From assembly GCF_001552595.1 (NCBI RefSeq), contig NZ_BCRM01000001.1, positions 1,054,001-1,118,000 on the forward strand: DNA of 64,000 nucleotides, given 5' to 3'. Every line of letters starts with the position of its first letter. The first letter of the stretch is position 1. Positions 44,332-52,558 of this stretch are shown piece by piece. The notes below the pieces were generated by a model. That model was given only the letters and a program-made list of their open reading frames with translations. It made no database searches and was not told the origin of the DNA. A program made the translations under genes and the position numbers. The stretch comes from Rhodococcus erythropolis NBRC 15567 (GTDB lineage: Bacteria > Actinomycetota > Actinomycetes > Mycobacteriales > Mycobacteriaceae).

Positions 44332-45708
44332 TCAAGCGTTGTTGCTGGTGAGCTCTGAGTCCTGCTTGATCGGCAGGCTCGGCTTCGGTTGGCCCAGTTC
44401 TGCTGTGGGCGTGCGGTACGTTTCCGGTCCGGTCATTGCCGCGATGGCGGAGATGACGGCGAAGCCCAGGCACATCCATGCAACCGGCGTCCAGTTGCTC
44501 TTGTCTCCGGCCGAAATCGCCTGGGCGATAGCCGGTGTGAAGCCGGCGACAAGGAGTCCGAGCATGAGGCTGACGGCCATTCCGGTGTATCGGACCTTCG
44601 CGGGGAACTGCTCCGGGAAGTATGCCGGGTACGTGCCGTTGGGCATCGCGTAGAAGATTCCGATCATGACGATTCCCGAAGCGAAGACCATGGGGACGCT
44701 TTGGGTTCCGATCGAATGGAAGAACACGAAGATCATCAAGCCGGCTCCGATGGCGCCGACGACGAAGATGGGCTTACGCCCGTGGCGATCCGAGAGAATG
44801 CCGAACAGCGGCTGAGTCAGTACGGCAACAAAATTGGCGGTCGCGATGGCCCACAGCATCGTGGAGCGTTCGAAGCCGGATTCGACGGCGTACGCCAGGG
44901 CGAAGACGTTGACGATGGTGTTGATCATCGCGAAGGTCGAGCTCATGCTGATACGGATCACGGTGCGCCAGTGCGAGCGGAACATCTCGACGACGGGAAT
45001 TCCGGCCGTCTCGTCCTGTTCCTTGAGTTCTTCGAATACCTCGGGCTCATCCAGGGCGCGACGTAGCCACAGCGCAACGACGGTCACGATGATGCTGAGC
45101 CAGAAGGGAACTCGCCAACCCCACGAATAGAGGTCTTCGTCGGGCAGGCTCGCCACTGGGATGAATACCAGGCTGGAGACGACGATGCCGAACATGATCC
45201 CGCTCATGGTGAACGAGGTGAAGAACGAACGACGGTGATCCGGCGCGTGTTCGAGCGTCAGTGCCGAAGAGCCGGGTGATTCACCGCCGGCAGAGAGCCC
45301 TTGAAGAAGGCGAAGCAAGACGAGAATGATCGGCGCGGCGATGCCGATCTGGTCGTAGGTCGGCAGGCAACCGACGATGACCGTCGCAACACCCATGAGG
45401 AGCAGGCAGGCGAGAAGCGCGTTCTTGCGTCCGTACCGATCGCCGAGGTGTCCCCACAGCACTGCGCCGAGTGGGCGGGCGACGTAGGCCACGCCCAGGG
45501 TGCTGATCGAGAGCAGCGTTGCCGTCGAGCCGCCGCCAGGAAAGAAGATCTTGGGGAACACGAGCGCGGCTGCGGAGCCGTAGATGAAGAAGTCGTAGTA
45601 CTCGAGGGTGCTGCCGAGGAAGCCCGAAACGGCGGCGCGGCGCGCATTCGAATTCGGATGCTCTTCGGTGGAGTGCGTGGAACCGGTGGAGTTGATCGGT
45701 GGTGCCAT
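44332..45708 (-). CDS. MHS-family (ShiA/KgtP-like) MFS transporter
   Basis: 458 residues, twelve membrane helices, metabolite:H+ symporter group of the MFS. Signatures are [23 protein letters not shown] at TM1, the motif A loop [38 protein letters not shown] and the second loop [14 protein letters not shown]. The group includes shikimate, alpha-ketoglutarate and aromatic acid importers. The chosen ATG has AAAGGACTTCAC before it. It is the first gene of the cluster and would import its substrate. Confidence 0.93.
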   Translation of the reverse strand: MAPPINSTGSTHSTEEHPNSNARRAAVSGFLGSTLEYYDFFIYGSAAALVFPKIFFPGGGSTATLLSISTLGVAYVARPLGAVLWGHLGDRYGRKNALLACLLLMGVATVIVGCLPTYDQIGIAAPIILVLLRLLQGLSAGGESPGSSALTLEHAPDHRRSFFTSFTMSGIMFGIVVSSLVFIPVASLPDEDLYSWGWRVPFWLSIIVTVVALWLRRALDEPEVFEELKEQDETAGIPVVEMFRSHWRTVIRISMSSTFAMINTIVNVFALAYAVESGFERSTMLWAIATANFVAVLTQPLFGILSDRHGRKPIFVVGAIGAGLMIFVFFHSIGTQSVPMVFASGIVMIGIFYAMPNGTYPAYFPEQFPAKVRYTGMAVSLMLGLLVAGFTPAIAQAISAGDKSNWTPVAWMCLGFAVISAIAAMTGPETYRTPTAELGQPKPSLPIKQDSELTSNNA

Positions 45709-45847
45709 GTGAAGTCCTTTCGTCCCGATGGGCCGGCCGTGGCGGCACGTTTGGTGATGCACCACGCATCGGTGACGTCCCTCACCTTTCGGCGGCTGAG
45801 ACGACAGTGCCACGAAGGACTATGGCGCGTCCAACACTAAATGAGTC

Positions 45848-46765
45848 TCAGATAATGATGTTTTTGGTCTCAATCTCCGGCGTCGGCAGAATCTCCTCGG
45901 ACGTCTCCAGTGCGACGGCGAGTGCATCGGTCATATGCCGGGGTGACCAGGCAATTCCGTGATTCATGAACGTCGGCTCGCCGGTGAGTGGGACGAACAC
46001 ACTGCCAGGTGGGGTGATAGCAGCCATGCCGGACGTCATCAGCGCTACACCGACGCCGGCGGCAACGAGCATCAGGATCATGTACGGATCGGTGATTTCC
46101 TGAACCACGCGAGGCCTGAAGTCTGCGTTCATGCAGGCGCGCATCGCGGTTTCCTGGAGGGCGGAGCCGGCTGAGAGCGGGGTGGTCACGAATCCGTCGT
46201 CGGCCAATTCGCGGAGATCGATCGCGTCCCTCTCGGCAAGGGGATGGTCGATCGGAAGTACGGCGCCGAACGCCTCCCGTCGGATCAGCCGGGTAGACAG
46301 TGATGCGGATTCCACCGGTAGTCCGACGAAGGCGAGGTCGAGGGCGCCGCTCTCGAGTTGAATGACCGCGTCGCGCGTCATGATCCGGCCGAGGAGTGTC
46401 AGTTCGACTTCCGGATAGCGCTGACGCAACGCGCGGGTGAGCGGCGGAAGTGCTTGATAGTTGAGCACTCCGGTGAACCCGATCGTGACTCGTCCGTAGA
46501 CGCCTCCCGACGACGCACGCGTAGCGTGTCGTGCCGTCTCCATGTTCTCGATGACGCGATAGGCGTGGGGGAGAAAGGCATGTCCGCCGGACGTGAGTGC
46601 GACGCTGCGAGTGCTTCGTTCGAACAACTTGACGCCGATGTCCTTTTCGAGCTTTCGGATCATCTGGCTGAGCGGCGACTGGGCCATCTGGAGCCGTGAT
46701 GCGGCCCGCCCGAAGTGAAGTTCTTCCGCAACCGCGACAAACGCGTGCAACCAGCGGGTTTCCAT
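45848..46765 (-). CDS. LysR-type transcriptional regulator
   Basis: 305 residues. The N-terminal wHTH is METRWLHAFVAVAEELHFGRAASRLQMAQSPLSQMIRKLEKDIGVKLFERSTRSVALT. The effector domain (about 90-300) has the type II periplasmic-binding fold (VTIGFTGVLNYQALPPLTRALRQRYPEVEL). ATG 46765 has GGAGG 7 bases upstream, and longer frames are unlikely. It lies upstream of the MHS transporter on the same strand and is divergent from the SDR gene, with a T-N11-A type site between them. It probably activates the hydroaromatic cluster and/or the SDR gene. Confidence 0.92.
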   Translation of the reverse strand: METRWLHAFVAVAEELHFGRAASRLQMAQSPLSQMIRKLEKDIGVKLFERSTRSVALTSGGHAFLPHAYRVIENMETARHATRASSGGVYGRVTIGFTGVLNYQALPPLTRALRQRYPEVELTLLGRIMTRDAVIQLESGALDLAFVGLPVESASLSTRLIRREAFGAVLPIDHPLAERDAIDLRELADDGFVTTPLSAGSALQETAMRACMNADFRPRVVQEITDPYMILMLVAAGVGVALMTSGMAAITPPGSVFVPLTGEPTFMNHGIAWSPRHMTDALAVALETSEEILPTPEIETKNIII

Positions 46766-46839
46766 CGGCAAGGCCTCCAGGTATTTGACGTTGACAACAA
46801 ACGCCATATATTCAGAATTTCTACACAGTGTGACGGCAA

Positions 46840-46860
46840 TTATGCCTGTTTGCAACATAA
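46840..46860. promoter_or_regulatory. LysR-type binding site (TTATG-N11-CATAA)
   Basis: TTATG, eleven bases, CATAA: a perfect 5-base inverted repeat that fits the T-N11-A LysR box exactly. It is centred 85 bases upstream of the LysR ATG and 50 bases upstream of the SDR ATG. A second short palindrome GTGCG-TAG-CGCAC follows at 46866-46878. Confidence 0.72.
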
Positions 46861-46899
46861 AGTGAGTGCGTAGCGCACAGAAACTCAGGAGTGAATGCG

Positions 46900-47592
46900 A
46901 TGCAGGGTTACCCAGAGGGTGTCACCGCGCTCGTTACCGGCGGTGCGAGCGGAATCGGCGCCGCCAGTGCAAAGCTGTTGACGGAGAGGGGAGTTCGGGT
47001 GGTAACGGCAGATCTTGCCGAGGGTGCGGACGAACAACTCGACGTGAGTGATCCGACAGCAGTCGATGCGCTTCGAACCAGACTCGGCAGAGTCGACATC
47101 TTGATCAACAGTGCGGGAATCGTAGGACCATCAGCGCCACTCGTCGACGTCGACCTCGCGGCTTGGCGGCGTACGTTCCGCATCAACGTCGAAGGGACAT
47201 TTCTGATGTGCCGGGCGTTCGTGCCGGGGATGGTTGCGTCCGGGTGGGGGCGGGTCGTCAATCTCGCGAGTATTGCTGCCAAGGACGGAAACCCGAATCA
47301 GAGTGCATATTCCGCGTCCAAAGCGGCAGTCGTCGCGCTGACGAAGTCGCTCGGCAAAGAGGTCGCCACCGCCGGTGTGCTGGTCAACGCGATTGCTCCC
47401 GCGGCCGTGGAAAGTCCTATGAATGCCGGCACCGATCCGGCCATCCTCGCCCGCTCGCAGTCTTTGACGCCGATGGCGCGGATGGGGCGGGCCGACGAGA
47501 TCGCCGAATTGATCTCCTGGCTGTCGTCGTCGGCGGTGAGTTACTCGACGGGTGCTGTGTACGACGCCAGCGGTGGCCGCGCAACGTACTGA
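46900..47592 (+). CDS. Short-chain dehydrogenase/reductase
   Basis: 230 residues, classical SDR. The cofactor motif is ALVTGGASGIGAASAKLL (TGxxxGIG) with Asp in VVTADLAEG favouring NAD. The structural INSAGI comes next, then Ser in NLASIAAKDG and the catalytic YSASK (Tyr-x3-Lys). ATG 46900 has AGGAG 8 bases upstream. The GTG at 46891 overlaps that ribosome site and is unlikely. It oxidises or reduces a secondary alcohol/ketone. It is under the divergent LysR site, so it is a likely further enzyme of the hydroaromatic pathway or of the CoA-dependent genes downstream. Confidence 0.92.
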   Translation: MQGYPEGVTALVTGGASGIGAASAKLLTERGVRVVTADLAEGADEQLDVSDPTAVDALRTRLGRVDILINSAGIVGPSAPLVDVDLAAWRRTFRINVEGTFLMCRAFVPGMVASGWGRVVNLASIAAKDGNPNQSAYSASKAAVVALTKSLGKEVATAGVLVNAIAPAAVESPMNAGTDPAILARSQSLTPMARMGRADEIAELISWLSSSAVSYSTGAVYDASGGRATY

Positions 47593-47614
47593 ATTACCTT
47601 CTGGAAGAAGTCGA

Positions 47615-48430
47615 TCAGAACTGGAGCAGTGACTGCCACAGTTCGCGAGATGCGTCCTGGTACTCGAGCATGTGCGAGATCAGTTCACGTAGTGGCTGCG
47701 TCGGTTCGAGTTCTTCCGGAAGGAGCGGATTGCGCACGATGACCGCGATCACCGCGCTGCCCAAGGCAAGTGATTCACGGGCAGCCTCCTCGCGACTGAT
47801 TGTCGCCAGGCGTGTTTGCGCCTGTGTGAGTGCTTCACGGGCCTCGGCGATGTCGACCAACAGTGCTTCCGAGTTCCAGAGTGTGCGGATTGTCGAATCA
47901 TCCTCGGGGGCAAGGTGAGCGATTTCCATGACAGCCGATTCGGGGGCGGCGCCGAGTCGGCGGAGAGTGCGGCGGGCGCTGTCCGTGCCGCCGAGCAGAT
48001 TGTTCGGGCGGACGGCGAGTGTGGGCTTCCACTCCTCGTAGCCCGCCAGGCGCAGCGCCTGATCGTGTCTTCGGGCGGCAGTGCGGTCGCTTCGTTTGAG
48101 CGCTGAGTGCTCGACGGCTATCCACGTGCCGTCCCAGGGGCGTATGCGATCGGTACGAGTTCGCCACCCCTCGACCTCGCTGTAGGTGGGGATGCCGTCC
48201 GGGTTGAGGACGTACGTTCCACGAGCGGTGCGACGCAGTTTGTTCTCGCGGCACAGGCGGCCCGTTGCCACGCGAACGCTCGATGCGCTGACACCGACGA
48301 TCTCGCCGGCCCGGGTCAGCACTGCAGTGCTGAACTCGGTGTCCGGACTCGCCGTTGCGAGGTCCAGCACAACTCGGGTTGCGGACATTCCTCGATCAGT
48401 TTGTAACAACTTTTGAACAACTCCTGACAA
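47615..48430 (-). CDS. PaaX-family transcriptional regulator
   Basis: About 257-271 residues. The N-terminal winged helix STAVLTRAGEIVGVSASSVRVATGRLCRENKLRRTARGTYVL is followed by the PaaX central region WRTRTDRIRPWDGTWIAVEHSALKRSDRTAARR and the C-terminal domain. PaaX proteins repress phenylacetate or other aryl-CoA genes and are released by acyl-CoA effectors. The start is uncertain: TTG 48430, TTG 48409 (ten bases after AGGAG) or ATG 48388. It is divergent from an enoyl-CoA hydratase/acyl-CoA ligase pair, which it probably represses through the inverted repeat at 48401-48442. Confidence 0.87.
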   Translation of the reverse strand: MSGVVQKLLQTDRGMSATRVVLDLATASPDTEFSTAVLTRAGEIVGVSASSVRVATGRLCRENKLRRTARGTYVLNPDGIPTYSEVEGWRTRTDRIRPWDGTWIAVEHSALKRSDRTAARRHDQALRLAGYEEWKPTLAVRPNNLLGGTDSARRTLRRLGAAPESAVMEIAHLAPEDDSTIRTLWNSEALLVDIAEAREALTQAQTRLATISREEAARESLALGSAVIAVIVRNPLLPEELEPTQPLRELISHMLEYQDASRELWQSLLQF

Positions 48431-48442
48431 ATTCTGTTACAA
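48401..48442. promoter_or_regulatory. PaaX-associated inverted repeat
   Basis: TTGTAACA (48401-48408) and TGTTACAA (48435-48442) are perfect inverted arms 26 bases apart, with a further GTTGTTCAA-like half-site between them. The pair overlaps the proposed paaX start region and lies 52 bases before the hydratase GTG, as an autoregulatory and divergent operator would. Confidence 0.62.
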
Positions 48443-48493
48443 GTGGCATGGTGGGTACCGGGAAACCTTATCCGCGAGCAGTGAGGAAATATC

Positions 48494-49321
48494 GTGACCG
48501 ACTCCGATCGACCAGGTGGCGATGTCTATGTGGAGCGTGACGGTGGCGTCACCGTCATCGTGATGAATCGCCCTGATCGCAAGAATGCGGTGGACGGGCC
48601 GATGGCGGCGCAGTTGCGTGATGCCTTCCTGGAGTTCGAATCGGACGAGAGTCAGAAGGTGGCGATTCTGTGGGGCGCGGGCGGCACATTTTGTGCCGGT
48701 GCGGATTTGACCGCAGTCTCCGACCCCGCCCGCGTGCACGAGTTGCATCCGGAAGGCGGCGGCACCGGCCCGATGGGGCCGAGTCGGTTGGTGTTGTCCA
48801 AGCCATTGATCGCCGCCGTCAGCGGATACGCGGTTGCAGGAGGGCTCGAGCTTTCATTGCTCGCGGACCTGAGGATCTGCGAGGAGGATTCCGTGTTCGG
48901 AGTCTTCTGCCGGCGCTGGGGAGTTCCTCTCATCGATGGTGGGACCGTGCGACTGCCGCGAATCGTCGGGCAGGGGCGAGCGCTCGACATGATCTTGACC
49001 GGTCGCCCGGTCGACGCTCCGGAGGCGCTGGCCTTCGGACTGGCCAATCGTGTTGTTCCAGTGGGGCAGTCACTCCAGGCAGCCAAGGAGCTTGCGCACC
49101 AGTTGTCCGCTTTCCCTCAACTCTGCATGCTCGCGGATCGCGCGTCGGCCTACCGATCTTTTGATCTACCACTTGCCGAAGCACTGCGGGCCGAGGGCGT
49201 CGCGGGAAATCCCATTGTCATCGCTGAAGGTGTGCGCGGCGCTGCTGCGTTCGCCGCGGGCGCCGGCCGGCACGGCCGGTTCGAGAACAACCCGAATTCG
49301 AACGAGGAAACTGAACCATGA
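48494..49321 (+). CDS. Enoyl-CoA hydratase/isomerase family protein
   Basis: 275 residues, crotonase fold. The CoA-binding and oxyanion-hole segments are present: AILWGAGGTFCAGADLTAVSD and PLIAAVSGYAVAGGLELSLLADLRIC. Beyond them, the region FGVFCRRWGVPLIDGGTVRLPRIVGQGRALDMILTGRPV corresponds to the catalytic helix, but the usual Glu pair is not both present (Glu after FGVFCRR is replaced by Trp-Gly), so it may be an isomerase or hydrolase variant. The GTG start follows GAGGAAATATC. It overlaps the acyl-CoA ligase by four bases. Confidence 0.9.
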   Translation: MTDSDRPGGDVYVERDGGVTVIVMNRPDRKNAVDGPMAAQLRDAFLEFESDESQKVAILWGAGGTFCAGADLTAVSDPARVHELHPEGGGTGPMGPSRLVLSKPLIAAVSGYAVAGGLELSLLADLRICEEDSVFGVFCRRWGVPLIDGGTVRLPRIVGQGRALDMILTGRPVDAPEALAFGLANRVVPVGQSLQAAKELAHQLSAFPQLCMLADRASAYRSFDLPLAEALRAEGVAGNPIVIAEGVRGAAAFAAGAGRHGRFENNPNSNEETEP

Positions 49322-50856
49322 TGCCCATAACCAGAGACCTGATCGCCCGTGGTGCGCGACAGCACGGATCGCGAACAGCCGTCGTTTTCGGCGATCGATC
49401 GATGACGTTCACGGAAGTGGACGAACTCAGCAGCCGATTGGCGCACACATTCATCGCCCTCGGTATCGGGCGTGGTGCACGGGTTGCATTGCTGGTCAAC
49501 AACTCTCTTGCCAGCGTCCTCGTCGATTTTGCCTGTGTCAAAGCCGGCATCAACAGGGTTCCGCTCAACTCGCGTCTCTCGCTCGACGAGCACGCGAGAA
49601 TGCTCGAGGACACCGACACCTCGCACGTCGTCTTCGGTAGTGACCTCGCCGACCGCGCCGCTGAACTGTCCGCCAGGTTCCCCGAACGTACGTTCATCGG
49701 GCTGGAAACAGGTTCGGCGCGGCGGCGTTCGCTGCTCGACCAAGCACAGAGCATGCCTTCGGACACACCGGACGTCGAGTTAGCTCCCGACGATGTGATC
49801 CTGACGCTGTTCACCTCCGGGACCACGGGAACATTGAAGGCCGCGCAGCACACTCAGCGCAGCTACGCCGGCATCTGCCGCAATGTTCTGCTCAATCTGC
49901 TTCCGGCGACTCAGGACGACACGATGCTGCACGCGGCATCACTGATTCATGCCAGCGGTGTCTTCGTGCTTCCGTTCTGGCTGCGTGGCGGCAAGACCGT
50001 CATCCTTCCCGGATTCGACCCGTCGACCTTCTTGGACTCGATAACCGAGCATCGGGCTACGGCAATCAATCTGGTGCCGACGATGATTCAGATGCTCCTC
50101 GAACGCCCTGATTTTGCGAGCGCAGACATCTCGAGTCTGAAATCCGTGATCTACGGTGCGTCGCCGATGCCGCTGGCCACCATCGAACGTGCAATGCAGG
50201 CGTGGGGGCAACACCGTTTTCTCCAGTACTACGGGCAGACCGAGGCACCGCTGTGTATCGCAGTCCTACGGCCCGAAGATCACACGGAAGATCGCCTGCT
50301 GTCCTGTGGTCAGCCCGCCATCGACGTCGAGATCAGGCTGCTCGACGGCGAGGGAAACGAAGTGCCCCAGGGAGAACCGGGTGAAATCGTGATCCGCTCG
50401 CCATCGGCGATCGCCGGATACTTCAATGCACCGGAACTGAATGCGGACACCTTCACCGAAGACGGCTGGGTTCACACCCGTGACATCGGTCAGTTCGACG
50501 CCGAAGGATTCTTGTTCTTGAAGGACCGAGCTTCGGACATGATCATCAGCGGCGGATACAACGTCTACCCCCGTGAAGTCGAGGATGCACTCCTGACGCA
50601 TCCGTCTGTCCGTGAGGTCGCCGTGGTGGGTACCGCCGACGCCAAGTGGGTGGAGGCGGTCACGGCTGTGGTGGTACTCGAGGACGGGACCGTCGAAAAC
50701 GACGCACTGCAAGCATCATTGGTCGCGCACGTCGGCGAACGACTGGCGTCGTACAAGAAACCGCGTCGGGTTGTTTTCGCAGAATCCATACCGAAGACGG
50801 CCGTCGGCAAGCTCAATCGGAAGGCGCTGCGAGACGAACTCCGCGACGCTATCTAA
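49318..50856 (+). CDS. Acyl-CoA synthetase (class I adenylate-forming ligase)
   Basis: 512 residues. ATP-binding A3 is LFTSGTTGTLKAAQHTQ, followed by A5 FLQYYGQTEAPL, A7 WVHTRDIGQFDAEGFLFLKDRASDMIISGGYNVYPREVE and the A10 catalytic Lys in PKTAVGKLNRKALRDEL. It joins a carboxylic acid to CoA with ATP. The specificity is likely a medium-chain or aryl/alicyclic acid but is not readable. It is coupled to the enoyl-CoA hydratase and controlled with it from the PaaX site. Its end overlaps the convergent alkB by eight bases. Confidence 0.94.
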   Translation: MMPITRDLIARGARQHGSRTAVVFGDRSMTFTEVDELSSRLAHTFIALGIGRGARVALLVNNSLASVLVDFACVKAGINRVPLNSRLSLDEHARMLEDTDTSHVVFGSDLADRAAELSARFPERTFIGLETGSARRRSLLDQAQSMPSDTPDVELAPDDVILTLFTSGTTGTLKAAQHTQRSYAGICRNVLLNLLPATQDDTMLHAASLIHASGVFVLPFWLRGGKTVILPGFDPSTFLDSITEHRATAINLVPTMIQMLLERPDFASADISSLKSVIYGASPMPLATIERAMQAWGQHRFLQYYGQTEAPLCIAVLRPEDHTEDRLLSCGQPAIDVEIRLLDGEGNEVPQGEPGEIVIRSPSAIAGYFNAPELNADTFTEDGWVHTRDIGQFDAEGFLFLKDRASDMIISGGYNVYPREVEDALLTHPSVREVAVVGTADAKWVEAVTAVVVLEDGTVENDALQASLVAHVGERLASYKKPRRVVFAESIPKTAVGKLNRKALRDELRDAI

Positions 50857-51481
50857 CTCCGCGAGTACGGAATTGAACGCTGATTCTCGGCCCGAGGGCC
50901 CGCGCACTCTTCGGGACACAGTGTTCCCACGTGCGTTGGCAGGATCCGCCCATGACGAGTAGATCTCCGTGTCCGAGATTGAAGCGGATGGATTCGCCGC
51001 CCCCACGAGGGCGCAGTAGGAGCGGGCGAGCCGCACCGAGAGACAGGATGGCCACCATCGTGTCCTCGGTGCGACTTCGTCCCGTATCGTCCCCGTGCCA
51101 GGCAACGCTGTCGGAACCGTCGCGATAGAAACACAGACCCGACGTGGCGAATGGTTCACCGAGTTCGTCGAAGTAGTGACTGCTCAGCGCGTCTTTGGCT
51201 TCGGTGAGAAGCGCGTCCGGCAGTGGTTGATTCTCTGCGTAGAAACACACCAGACGAGGGACGTCGACAACGCGGTCGTACATCTGACGCCGTTCGGAAC
51301 GCCACGGCACCGTACCCTGCAGATTGTCGAACACGGCCTCCGATCCGGTCAGCCAGGCCGGGCGATGGTCGACCCATGCGCCGGCGGTGAGAATACGTCG
51401 CTGCACCGTGCCGTCGAGATCGGCCAAAGAAACGCCGAGGTCACCGTTGTCGAACAGAGACGGTTGCATCGTGGCGGTCAT
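50849..51481 (-). CDS. alkB: Alpha-ketoglutarate-dependent DNA repair dioxygenase AlkB
   Basis: 210 residues, Fe(II)/2-oxoglutarate dioxygenase that removes methyl groups from N1-methyladenine and N3-methylcytosine. The HxD motif is in VAWHGDDTGRS, the second metal His is in QRTWEHCVPKS, and the 2-oxoglutarate-binding Arg pair in RISVQFRTR. The substrate lid VCFYAENQPLP is typical. ATG 51481 is chosen, and the longer frame would run over the LexA box. The SOS box 22 bases upstream predicts DNA-damage induction. Confidence 0.94.
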   Translation of the reverse strand: MTATMQPSLFDNGDLGVSLADLDGTVQRRILTAGAWVDHRPAWLTGSEAVFDNLQGTVPWRSERRQMYDRVVDVPRLVCFYAENQPLPDALLTEAKDALSSHYFDELGEPFATSGLCFYRDGSDSVAWHGDDTGRSRTEDTMVAILSLGAARPLLLRPRGGGESIRFNLGHGDLLVMGGSCQRTWEHCVPKSARALGPRISVQFRTRGVR

Positions 51482-51502
51482 AGGCTCCATCGTACACCGA
51501 AA

Positions 51503-51518
51503 TCGAACATATGTTCCC
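51503..51518. promoter_or_regulatory. LexA (SOS) box upstream of alkB
   Basis: TCGAAC-ATAT-GTTCCC, against the Gram-positive/actinobacterial LexA consensus TCGAAC-N4-GTTCGA: both GAAC and GTTC cores are intact. It lies 22 bases from the alkB ATG, in its promoter. Confidence 0.82.
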
Positions 51519-51628
51519 ATGAATTTTGATTGCAGTGCTGGACGGCTGTTCATCCTTGCTGGGTGATGTCCGTCGGCGTGAACCTTTGAATACTGTTCTC
51601 ACGCTATTTCGCCGAAGAAGGGGACGTC

Positions 51629-52045
51629 ATGACTGCTCCGCACCAATCTCATGCGAACCATCCTGTCCGACAAGGCTTTGCCATCGGGACCACGGTGGCG
51701 GCAGCCTGCCTGCTCTTCGTCGCGGGAATCGTCGCGTTGCTCCAGGGCATCGCGGCTCTCGCAGACAACGACCTGCTGATCGTCGGAGTCAACTACACCT
51801 TCGAATTCGATGTCACGACATGGGGTTGGATCCACATCGTGCTCGGAATCATCGGCATCGCGGTGTCGCTGGGATTGTTCGTCGGCATGACGTGGGCCCG
51901 CGGCATGGCCTTCGTGATCGCGGCGCTCTCGATCGTGGCGAATTTCCTGTGGATGCCGTACTACCCGCTGTGGTCGATCGTGATCATCGCCCTCGACGTC
52001 GCCGTGATCTGGGCCGTCGCGACCTGGCGACCTGACGAGGTGTGA
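51629..52045 (+). CDS. DUF7144-type small membrane protein
   Basis: 138 residues with four membrane segments (AACLLFVAGIVALLQGIAAL, then WIHIVLGIIGIAVSLGLFVG, AFVIAALSIVANFLW and WSIVIIALDVAVIWAVATW) and short soluble ends. The pattern, including DVTTWGWIHIVLG and ITGMTWARGMAFVIA-like segments, matches a widespread actinobacterial integral membrane family of unknown role. It starts 18 bases after GAAGGGGACG, a good ribosome site at the proper spacing within that stretch. It is followed by a 20-bp perfect hairpin. Confidence 0.85.
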   Translation: MTAPHQSHANHPVRQGFAIGTTVAAACLLFVAGIVALLQGIAALADNDLLIVGVNYTFEFDVTTWGWIHIVLGIIGIAVSLGLFVGMTWARGMAFVIAALSIVANFLWMPYYPLWSIVIIALDVAVIWAVATWRPDEV

Positions 52046-52054
52046 TCCTCTGAC

Positions 52055-52097
52055 CGAAGTGAGTGGTTCACCTGCGACAGGTGAACCACTCACTTCG
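52055..52097. terminator. Perfect 20-bp hairpin
   Basis: CGAAGTGAGTGGTTCACCTG, loop CGA, then the exact reverse complement, starting 10 bases after the stop of the DUF7144 gene and ending 43 bases before the next (minus-strand) gene end. There is no U-tract. It belongs to the same style as the hairpins at 9945, 18463 and 36904. Confidence 0.82.
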
Positions 52098-52139
52098 CTG
52101 TGTCCGGGCCTCCACGGTTGGCCTCATCCCTACGCGGCG

Positions 52140-52367
52140 TCAGCGCCGTTTCGGTGACTCGCGATCCTGGTTCTCGCGCGGACGCATGTCCTTCGTCGAT
52201 CGGTGTGGGAAGCCGTGGATCATCGAGCAAGAGATCCAGCAGATCACCACCGTTGCGATTCCGAGTCCGATCGACGCGAATGGTTCCTGCGTGGCCAGCC
52301 AGACGCTCAGTCCGATTGCCGTCCCGACGATCAGAATCAGGATGGTGTCGAGTCGTGTCGTTTGCAT
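52140..52367 (-). CDS. Small putative membrane protein
   Basis: 75 residues (MQTTRLDTILILIVGTAIG...), or 78 from ATG 52376. Two hydrophobic segments (about 8-26 and 32-52) are separated by ATQEPFAS, followed by a basic tail RPRENQDRESPKRR. It has a plausible membrane topology with a cytosolic charged tail. There is no recognisable family and the ribosome site is weak. It lies between a strong hairpin and the SMI1-like gene end. Confidence 0.5.
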   Translation of the reverse strand: MQTTRLDTILILIVGTAIGLSVWLATQEPFASIGLGIATVVICWISCSMIHGFPHRSTKDMRPRENQDRESPKRR

Positions 52368-52558
52368 CGAAATCATCGCCTGGCACAGATTGTTTTCGGC
52401 GGCCCGCTGGTTTTGGCGGCCCGCCACCCGGCGAGTGACAGCCGGGGGCAGACCTTGCGCGGCTGACCCCTCGCTCTGGAAATCGCCGCCGCAAGTGATC
52501 AATACCCGCGAAATTCGTCTGCGAAACTATTGGCAGGCAGAACAGGACCTTTGGCCGG

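Noticed and set aside
36951-47592. Classical quinate/protocatechuate (qsu or qui) cluster
   Set aside because: No dehydroquinate dehydratase or protocatechuate dioxygenase genes are present, and several redox enzymes do not belong to that route.
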